NCBI RefSeq assembly: GCF_001718315.1
Contig: NZ_CP013362.1
Location: forward strand, 1,116,001-1,180,000
Origin: Burkholderia diffusa
GTDB lineage: Bacteria > Pseudomonadota > Gammaproteobacteria > Burkholderiales > Burkholderiaceae
Direction: 5' to 3'
DNA length: 64,000 nucleotides
Below, piece after piece: positions 57,789-64,000 of the stretch (positions within the stretch are counted from its first letter, which is position 1; the number at the start of each line of letters is the position of its first letter). The notes under the pieces are model-generated. The model was not told the DNA's origin and made no database searches. It was given only the letters and a program-made list of their open reading frames with translations. The position numbers were made by a program, and so were the translations under genes.

Positions 57789-58070
57789 TGTCGGCCGAGC
57801 GAAGCGAGGACGGAGCTAGCGGGCGGTATACCGCTCCGTGGGGTGGTGAGTGACGTCAGAACCATTGCTCGAACCACTCCGGTTTCCTGACTGGCGCGGA
57901 CACTTAGGCGAGGGCCACTTGGATGACCATGGCACCGGGAGTTCATGCGTTGTCCGAGCGCCTTTCTTTTGGTTACTTTTCTTTGGCAAGACAAAGAAAA
58001 GTAACCGCCACCCCGCGCAGGGGCGACGCTAATAGACCGACACGATCACAGGTGCTTCACGTCAACGAAA
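57789..58070 (-). repeat. Right inverted repeat (282 bp) of the type VI effector cassette
   Basis: Reverse complement of the left repeat with about 7 mismatches. Its own copy of the 15-bp stem is at 57971-58006. The rest of 57601-58249, outside the repeat, holds the cassette promoter region (57601-57788) and the astC upstream region (58071-58249), where I see no further gene. Confidence 0.92.
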
Positions 58071-58249
58071 AGCGCACCACCCAAACGACCCCAAATAAAG
58101 CCCCCGACAAAACAGCCCCCGCCGGGAGGGCAAAATAAGGCGACCCAACCGCTTCCGATAGAACCCGTCGCAAATCCGCAAGACGCTTGCGCCACCCTTA
58201 CCTAAACTTGATCCTGTTGAACCCTCTTACGAAACCGAAAGGAACGACC

Positions 58250-59482
58250 ATGACGACCTCGACCGTGACCCGCCAGACATTCGATGAAGTGATGGTGCCG
58301 GTATTTTCTCCCGCGCCGTTCGTGCCGGACCGTGCAGAGGGCTCGCGCGTGTGGGATACGGCCGGCCGCGAATACGTGGATTTCGCGTGCGGCATCGCGG
58401 TGACGTCGCTGGGCCACGGCCATCCGGAACTGCTGAAGGTTCTGGACGAACAGGGCCGCAAGCTCTGGCACATCGGCAACGGCTACACGAACGAGCCTGT
58501 GCTGCGCCTCGCGAAGCGCCTCGAATCGCTGACCTTCGCCGACCGCGCGTTCTTCGCGAACTCGGGCGCCGAAGCGAACGAAGCCGCCCTGAAGCTCGCA
58601 CGCCGCGTTGCATTCGACCGCCACGGCGCTGACAAATACGAAATCGTCTCGTTCGTCCAGTCGTTCCACGGCCGCACGTTCTTCACGGTCAGCGTCGGCG
58701 GCCAGCCGAAATACTCGGAAGGCTTCGGCCCGGTGCCGGCCGGCATCAAGCACCTGCCGTTCAACGACATCGAAGCCGCCAAGGCCGCGATCGGCCCGCA
58801 AACCTGCGCGGTGATCGTCGAGCCGGTGCAGGGCGAAGGCGGCGTGATCCCGGCCGATCCGGCCTTCCTGAAGGCACTGCGCGAAGCGTGCGACGCCAAC
58901 GACGCACTGCTGATCTTCGACGAAGTGCAAACGGGCGTCGGCCGCACGGGCCAGTTCTACGCATACATGGACACCGGCGTCACGCCGGACATCCTCACGA
59001 CCGCGAAGGCGCTCGGCAACGGCTTCCCGATCGGCGCGATGCTGACGACGAACGAGCTGGCCGCGCACTTCAAGGTCGGCGTGCACGGCACGACGTACGG
59101 CGGCAACCCGCTCGCATCGGCGATCGCGGACAAGGTCGTCGAGCTGATCGGCGACCCGGCCCTGCTCGAAGGCGTGCGCGAACGCAGCGTGCGACTGAAG
59201 GGCGCGCTGGAACGCATCAACGCACGCTTCGGCATCTTCAAGGAAGTCCGCGGCAAGGGCCTGCTGGTCGGCGCGGAACTCACCGCCGCATTCGACGGCC
59301 GTGCGAAGGACTTCGTCACCGCGGCCGCCGAGAACGGCCTGATCATGCTGATTGCGGGCCCGAACGTGCTGCGTTTCGTGCCGTCGCTCGTGATTCCGTT
59401 CGACCTGCTCGACGAAGGCGTGAAGCGCTTCGAGAAGGCGGTCGAGCAGGTGCTCGCGGCCCAGGAAGCCCCCGCGCGCTGA
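58250..59482 (+). CDS. astC: Succinylornithine/acetylornithine aminotransferase AstC
   Basis: A 410-residue class III PLP aminotransferase that works in the arginine succinyltransferase pathway, converting succinylornithine to its semialdehyde. The PLP lysine is Lys253 ([16 protein letters not shown]), with [11 protein letters not shown] and [15 protein letters not shown] nearby. ATG 58250 has AAAGGAACG upstream. It is the first gene of astC-aruF-aruG-astD-astB. The insert with the T6SS cassette lies in its upstream region. Confidence 0.93.
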   Translation: MTTSTVTRQTFDEVMVPVFSPAPFVPDRAEGSRVWDTAGREYVDFACGIAVTSLGHGHPELLKVLDEQGRKLWHIGNGYTNEPVLRLAKRLESLTFADRAFFANSGAEANEAALKLARRVAFDRHGADKYEIVSFVQSFHGRTFFTVSVGGQPKYSEGFGPVPAGIKHLPFNDIEAAKAAIGPQTCAVIVEPVQGEGGVIPADPAFLKALREACDANDALLIFDEVQTGVGRTGQFYAYMDTGVTPDILTTAKALGNGFPIGAMLTTNELAAHFKVGVHGTTYGGNPLASAIADKVVELIGDPALLEGVRERSVRLKGALERINARFGIFKEVRGKGLLVGAELTAAFDGRAKDFVTAAAENGLIMLIAGPNVLRFVPSLVIPFDLLDEGVKRFEKAVEQVLAAQEAPAR

Positions 59483-59512
59483 TCGGCGCGCCCATCGCAG
59501 ACAGGAACGACG

Positions 59513-60580
59513 ATGCTATTTGTTCGCCCCGGCAAACTCACGGATCTCGATGCGCTCGCGCACATGGCGCGCACCGCGCAGCCGGTCCTGCACTCGCTGC
59601 CGCACGACCGCGCGGCGCTCGAAGCGCGCGTGGCGCTCTCCGAGGATTCGTTTCGCGCGGACGTCGACTTCGCCGGCGAGGAGTTCTATCTCTTCGTGCT
59701 CGAGGATTCGTCGACGGGCAAGCTGCTCGGCACGGCGAGCATCGTGGCCGCGGCCGGCTACTCGGAGCCGTTCTATGCGTTCCGCAACGACGCACTGATC
59801 CACGCGTCGCGCGAGCTGCACGTGAACCGCAAGATCCACGCGCTTACGATGTCGCACGAGCTGACCGGCAAGAGCCGGCTGGCCGGCTTCTATGTCGATC
59901 CGTCGCTGCGCGGCGACGCGGCCGCGCACCTGATCTCGCGCGCGCGGATGATGTACATCGCCGCGAACCGCCGCCGCTTCACGCCGGAAGTGTTCACGCT
60001 GCTGCTCGGCGTGAGCGACGCCACGGGCGCATCGCCGTTCTGGGAAGCGGTAGGCCGCAAGTTCTTCGGCCGCGACTTCACCGACGTCGACATCGCGTCG
60101 GGCGGCCGCAGCCGCACGTTCATCGCGGAAGTGATGCCCGCGTATCCGCTCTACGTGCCGCTCCTGCCGGAAGCCGCACAGCGCGTGCTCGGCGAGCCGA
60201 ACGAATCCGCACTGCTCGCGTACGACATTCACCTCGAGGAAGGCTTCGAGCCGGACCGCTTCGTCGACATCTTCGACGCGGGCCCGGTGCTGACCGCGCA
60301 GGTCGATCGCACCGCGTGCGTGAAGCATGGCGCCGAGCGCATCGTGCGTGAAGCGGCGCACCAGCAGGGCGACGTCGCATACATGGTGTCGACGGGCAGC
60401 GGCGAATCGTTCCGCTGCGTGCTGGCCGACCTGCCGGGCGACACGGCCGACGCGCGGGGCGCCCATGCGCCGCTGGCCGGTGACGTGCGCGCGGCGCTCG
60501 ATGTGAAGGATGGTGACGTCGTGCGCTGCGTGCCGCTGCACCGCCGCGACGAAGAAGACATGAAGGGAGACGCAGCATGA
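59513..60580 (+). CDS. aruF: Arginine N-succinyltransferase, alpha subunit (AruF)
   Basis: A 355-residue GNAT-fold subunit. N-terminal MLFVRPGKLTDLDALAHMARTAQP and the conserved PFYAFRNDALIHASRELHVNRKIHALTMSHELTG match AstA/AruF. Together with AruG it succinylates arginine from succinyl-CoA. It overlaps aruG by 4 bp. Many bacteria have only one AstA, so the two-subunit form places this with Pseudomonas and Burkholderia. Confidence 0.93.
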   Translation: MLFVRPGKLTDLDALAHMARTAQPVLHSLPHDRAALEARVALSEDSFRADVDFAGEEFYLFVLEDSSTGKLLGTASIVAAAGYSEPFYAFRNDALIHASRELHVNRKIHALTMSHELTGKSRLAGFYVDPSLRGDAAAHLISRARMMYIAANRRRFTPEVFTLLLGVSDATGASPFWEAVGRKFFGRDFTDVDIASGGRSRTFIAEVMPAYPLYVPLLPEAAQRVLGEPNESALLAYDIHLEEGFEPDRFVDIFDAGPVLTAQVDRTACVKHGAERIVREAAHQQGDVAYMVSTGSGESFRCVLADLPGDTADARGAHAPLAGDVRAALDVKDGDVVRCVPLHRRDEEDMKGDAA

Positions 60581-61608
60581 TCGTCGTTCGGGTCGTACAA
60601 ACGGGCGACGTCGACGCGCTCGTGTCGCTCGCGAAGGAAACCGGGCCGGGCCTGACCACGTTCAAGCCCGATCGCGACGCGCTTGCCGCGCGCATCGAAC
60701 GCACGCGCCGCACGCTCCACGGCGAAGCCGCGCCGGGGGAAGCCGGCTACTTCTTCGTGATGGAAGAATCGAAGACGGGCGACATCGCGGGCGTGTGCGG
60801 GATCGAATCGCAGGTCGGTCTCGAACAGCCGTTCTACAACTACCGCGTGAGCACGGTCGTGCATGCGAGCCAGGAGCTCGGCGTGTGGACGCGGATGCAT
60901 GCGCTGAACATCTCGCACGACCTGACGGGCTACGCGGAAGTGTGCTCGCTGTTCCTGAGCCCGCGCTATCGCACGGGCGGCGTCGGCGGCCTGCTGTCGC
61001 GTTCGCGCTTCATGTTCATCGCGCAGTTCCGCGAGCGCTTTCCGGAACGCATCTGCGCGGAGTTGCGCGGCCACTTCGACGAGGACGGCACGTCGCCGTT
61101 CTGGCGTGCGGTCGGTTCGCACTTCTATCAGATCGACTTCAACGCGGCCGACTATCTGAGCTCGCACGGTCGCAAGTCGTTCCTCGCGGAACTGATGCCG
61201 CGCTATCCGGTGTACGTCGACCTGCTCCCGCAGGATGCGCAGGACGCGGTCGGCCTCACGCACCGCGACACGCTGCCGGCCCGCAAGATGCTCGAGGCGG
61301 AAGGGCTGCGCTACCAGAACCACGTCGACATCTTCGACGCTGGCCCGGTGCTCGAATGCCACGTCAACGACCTGCGCACGGTGCGCGAGAGCGTCGTCGT
61401 GCCCGTTGCGATCGGCGTGCCGGACGCCAGCGAAAACGCTCCGAAGTCGCTCGTGTCGAATACGTCGCTCGGCGATTTCCGTGTCGGCGTCGCGCCGGGT
61501 GTGGTCGCGAATGGCGCGTTCGTGCTGTCGGCCGACGATGCCGCCGCGCTCGACGTGAAGGCCGGCGATCCGGTCCGCGTGCTGCCGCTCAAAGTCAAAC
61601 AGGGATAA
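60577..61608 (+). CDS. aruG: Arginine N-succinyltransferase, beta subunit (AruG)
   Basis: A 343-residue second AstA-type subunit, clearly paralogous to AruF (MIVVRVVQTGDVDALVSLAKETGPGL, then EQPFYNYRVSTVVHASQELGVWTRMHALNISHDLTG). It overlaps aruF by 4 bp and is 7 bp before astD. The pair probably forms a heteromer. Confidence 0.93.
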   Translation: MIVVRVVQTGDVDALVSLAKETGPGLTTFKPDRDALAARIERTRRTLHGEAAPGEAGYFFVMEESKTGDIAGVCGIESQVGLEQPFYNYRVSTVVHASQELGVWTRMHALNISHDLTGYAEVCSLFLSPRYRTGGVGGLLSRSRFMFIAQFRERFPERICAELRGHFDEDGTSPFWRAVGSHFYQIDFNAADYLSSHGRKSFLAELMPRYPVYVDLLPQDAQDAVGLTHRDTLPARKMLEAEGLRYQNHVDIFDAGPVLECHVNDLRTVRESVVVPVAIGVPDASENAPKSLVSNTSLGDFRVGVAPGVVANGAFVLSADDAAALDVKAGDPVRVLPLKVKQG

Positions 61609-61615
61609 ACGAATC

Positions 61616-63079
61616 ATGACGGAACTCTTCATCGACGGCGCCTGGGTCGCAGGCTCGGGCCCCGTCTTCGCTTCGCGCAACCCGGGCACCGACGCTGTCG
61701 CTTGGCAGGGCGTCAGCGCATCGGCGGCCGACGTCGATCGCGCGGTGGCAAGCGCGCGCCGCGCATTCGCCGGCTGGTCGGCACTCGACTTCGAATCGCG
61801 CTGCGCGATCGTCAAGCGCTTCGCGGCGCTGCTCACCGAGCGCAAGGAAGCGATCGCCACCGCGATCGGCCGCGAGACGGGCAAGCCGCTGTGGGAAGCG
61901 CGCACCGAAGTCGCGGCGATGGCCGCGAAGGTCGGCATCTCGATCCAGGCGTACCAGGAACGTACCGGCGAGAAGCGCCAGGAGATGGCCGACGGCATCG
62001 CGGTGCTGCGCCATCGTCCGCACGGCGTCGTCGCGGTGTTCGGCCCGTACAACTTCCCCGGCCACTTGCCGAACGGCCATATCGTACCGGCGCTGATCGC
62101 GGGCAACACGGTCGTGTTCAAGCCGTCGGAGCTCGCGCCGGGCGTCGCGCGCGCGACGGTCGAGGTGTGGCAGGAAGCCGGGCTGCCGGCCGGCGTGCTG
62201 AACCTCGTGCAGGGCGAGAAGGACACGGGCATCGCGCTCGCGAATCACCGGCAGATCGACGGGCTGTTCTTCACCGGCAGCTCGGACACCGGCACGCTGC
62301 TGCACAAGCAGTTCGGCGGGCGTCCGGAAATCGTGCTCGCGCTCGAGATGGGCGGCAACAATCCGCTCGTGATCGGCGAAGTCGAGGACATCGACGCGGC
62401 CGTGCATCACACGATCCAGTCGGCGTTCCTGTCGGCCGGCCAGCGCTGCACGTGCGCACGCCGCATCTTTGTGCCGCACGGCGCGTTCGGCGACCGCTTC
62501 CTCGCACGTTTCGCCGACGTCACGTCGAAGATCACGGCCGACGTGTTCGACGCCGATCCGCAGCCGTTCATGGGCGCGGTGATTTCGGCACGCGCAGCCG
62601 CGAAGCTCGTCGACGCGCAGTCGCGCCTGATCGAGCAGGGTGCGAAGCCGGTCATCGCGATGACGCAGCGCGATCCGCGCCTGGGCTTCGTGAATGCGTC
62701 GATCATCGACGTGACCGGCGTGGCCGACCTGCCCGACGAAGAGCATTTCGGCCCGCTCGCGCAGATCGTCCGCTACGCGACGTTCGACGAAGCGATCGAG
62801 CGCGCGAACGACACGGCGTTCGGCCTGTCCGCCGGCCTGCTGGCCGACGACGCGAAGGCATGGGACCACTTCCGCCGCACGATCCGTGCGGGGATCGTCA
62901 ACTGGAACCGCCCGACCAACGGCGCATCGTCCGCCGCGCCGTTCGGCGGCACGGGCCGCTCGGGCAATCATCGGCCGAGCGCGTACTACGCGGCCGACTA
63001 TTGCGCGTATCCGATGGCGTCGGTGGAAAGCACCGAATTGACCTTGCCCGCGAGCCTGTCGCCGGGCCTGCATTTCTGA
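61616..63079 (+). CDS. astD: Succinylglutamate-semialdehyde dehydrogenase AstD
   Basis: A 487-residue aldehyde dehydrogenase that oxidises succinylglutamate semialdehyde with NAD. The catalytic Cys278 is in SAGQRCTC and the general base Glu244 in ALEMGGNNP; the NAD-binding GPYNFPGHL and FTGSSDTG are also present. It follows aruG by 7 bp and precedes astB by 14 bp. Confidence 0.95.
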   Translation: MTELFIDGAWVAGSGPVFASRNPGTDAVAWQGVSASAADVDRAVASARRAFAGWSALDFESRCAIVKRFAALLTERKEAIATAIGRETGKPLWEARTEVAAMAAKVGISIQAYQERTGEKRQEMADGIAVLRHRPHGVVAVFGPYNFPGHLPNGHIVPALIAGNTVVFKPSELAPGVARATVEVWQEAGLPAGVLNLVQGEKDTGIALANHRQIDGLFFTGSSDTGTLLHKQFGGRPEIVLALEMGGNNPLVIGEVEDIDAAVHHTIQSAFLSAGQRCTCARRIFVPHGAFGDRFLARFADVTSKITADVFDADPQPFMGAVISARAAAKLVDAQSRLIEQGAKPVIAMTQRDPRLGFVNASIIDVTGVADLPDEEHFGPLAQIVRYATFDEAIERANDTAFGLSAGLLADDAKAWDHFRRTIRAGIVNWNRPTNGASSAAPFGGTGRSGNHRPSAYYAADYCAYPMASVESTELTLPASLSPGLHF

Positions 63080-63093
63080 TCGAGGGAACGACG

Positions 63094-64000
63094 ATGAACG
63101 CACAAGAAGCCAATTTCGACGGGCTCGTCGGCCCGACCCACAACTACGCCGGGCTGTCGTTCGGCAACGTGGCGTCGCTCAACAACGAGAAGTCGGCCGC
63201 GAACCCGAAGGCCGCCGCGAAGCAGGGGCTGCGCAAGATGAAGCAGCTCGCGGATCTCGGTTTCGCGCAAGGGGTGCTGCCGCCGCAGGAGCGTCCGTCG
63301 CTGCGTCTGCTGCGCGAGCTCGGCTTCACCGGCAAGGACGCGGACGTGATCGCGAAGGCCGCGAAGCAGGCGCCCGAACTGCTCGCCGCGGCGAGCTCGG
63401 CATCGGCGATGTGGACCGCGAACGCGGCGACCGTCAGCCCGTCGGCCGACACGAGCGACGGCCGCGTGCACTTCACGCCGGCCAACCTGTGCAGCAAGCT
63501 GCATCGCGCGATCGAGCACGAGGCGACGCGCCGCACGCTGTCGACGCTGTTCGCCGATCCGGCGCACTTCGCGGTGCACGAGGCGCTGACGGGCACGCCG
63601 GCACTCGGCGACGAAGGCGCCGCGAACCATACGCGCTTTTGTGCCGAATACGGCAAGCCGGGCGTGGAGTTCTTCGTGTACGGCCGCGCGGAATATCGCC
63701 GCGGCCCGGAGCCGAAGCGCTTCCCGGCGCGCCAGACCTTCGAGGCGAGCCGCGCGGTCGCGCATCGCCACGGTCTCGCCGAGACGGCGACGGTCTACGC
63801 GCAGCAGGATCCGGACGTGATCGATGCAGGCGTGTTCCACAACGACGTGATCTCGGTCGGCAACCGCGATACGCTGTTCACGCACGAGCGCGCGTTCGTC
63901 AACAAGCAGGCGATCTACGACACGCTGACGGCCGCGCTCGACGCGCGCGGCGCGCGGCTGAACGTGATCGAGGTGCCCGATGCGGCCGTGAGCGTGAACG
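63094..64000 (+). CDS. astB: N-succinylarginine dihydrolase AstB (3' truncated by window)
   Basis: The first 302 residues are present, including [22 protein letters not shown] and [19 protein letters not shown] (near a catalytic His). AstB hydrolyses succinylarginine to succinylornithine, ammonia and CO2. The C-terminal catalytic Cys lies beyond the window. The ATG at 63094 has GAGGGA upstream. A succinylglutamate desuccinylase gene (astE) may follow outside the window. Confidence 0.93.
   Translation, partial: MNAQEANFDGLVGPTHNYAGLSFGNVASLNNEKSAANPKAAAKQGLRKMKQLADLGFAQGVLPPQERPSLRLLRELGFTGKDADVIAKAAKQAPELLAAASSASAMWTANAATVSPSADTSDGRVHFTPANLCSKLHRAIEHEATRRTLSTLFADPAHFAVHEALTGTPALGDEGAANHTRFCAEYGKPGVEFFVYGRAEYRRGPEPKRFPARQTFEASRAVAHRHGLAETATVYAQQDPDVIDAGVFHNDVISVGNRDTLFTHERAFVNKQAIYDTLTAALDARGARLNVIEVPDAAVSVN

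Larger units (their letters stand above)
54777..58070 (-). mobile_element. Accessory cassette: PAAR-Tae4 type VI effector operon bounded by inverted repeats
   Basis: Between the argR stop and astC lies a 3.3-kb insert with two 282-bp inverted repeats at its ends and five minus-strand genes inside. The cargo has visibly lower G+C in places (56461-56520 has 27 G+C of 60). No integrase, transposase, tRNA end or direct target repeat was found, so the mechanism of gain is open. Confidence 0.75.

Overview
The window is about 64 kb of high-GC chromosomal DNA from a Burkholderia, most likely a member of the Burkholderia cepacia complex. The evidence is the gene order rpoE-rseA-rseB-mucD-lepA-lepB-rnc-era-recO-pdxJ-acpS-nagZ, an earP/efp pair, a hopanoid hpnI-J-K-L cluster, two-subunit arginine succinyltransferase genes, and strong G/C third-position bias throughout. 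The assignment rests on recognised families and synteny; no database search was run.

Layout. 1-12.9 kb: envelope-stress sigma factor operon, then a translation/RNA/cofactor block (lepA, lepB, rnc, era, recO, pdxJ, acpS, nagZ). 13-19.4 kb: an orphan sigma54 activator with a changed GAFTGA loop, EF-P with its arginine rhamnosyltransferase EarP, uvrC and pgsA. 19.4-20.1 kb: a tRNA operon (three tandem tRNA-Gly, one tRNA-Cys) with a very good sigma70 promoter. 20.1-25.8 kb: small regulators and enzymes (PAT-type acetyltransferase, XRE-cupin regulator, ParD-like protein coupled to map, fRMsr, LysR/pirin, ElaA). 25.8-27.8 kb: copper/cytochrome oxidase assembly operon (Sco, PCuAC, CtaG). 28-33.8 kb: trehalose otsBA, an ABC exporter and a GT4 glycosyltransferase with a long structured leader. 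34-45.2 kb: membrane proteins, glucarate dehydratase with a GntR regulator, an orphan amino-acid binding protein, TAT-exported phospholipase C, pdxY, a hydrolase and an LLM oxidoreductase. 45.8-51.2 kb: hopanoid head-group genes hpnIJKL and a BamE-like lipoprotein.

51.4-64 kb is an arginine uptake and catabolism locus: ABC transporter (HisQ/HisM/HisP type), an ArgR-like AraC-family regulator, then astC-aruF-aruG-astD-astB (the last cut by the window end). Between the regulator and astC lies the most striking accessory element. It is a 3.3-kb cassette bounded by two 282-bp inverted repeats that differ at about 7 positions by eye. It carries five overlapping or closely spaced minus-strand genes: a PAAR-domain protein, a Tae4-type type VI secretion amidase effector, and three small unrecognised proteins, two with membrane segments. 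At least one of these is a plausible immunity protein. The cassette appears to have been inserted between argR and its presumed target operon.

Starts were chosen by ribosome-binding site, domain boundary or signal peptide. Many long open frames antisense to these genes were judged shadows of the high GC content and left out.
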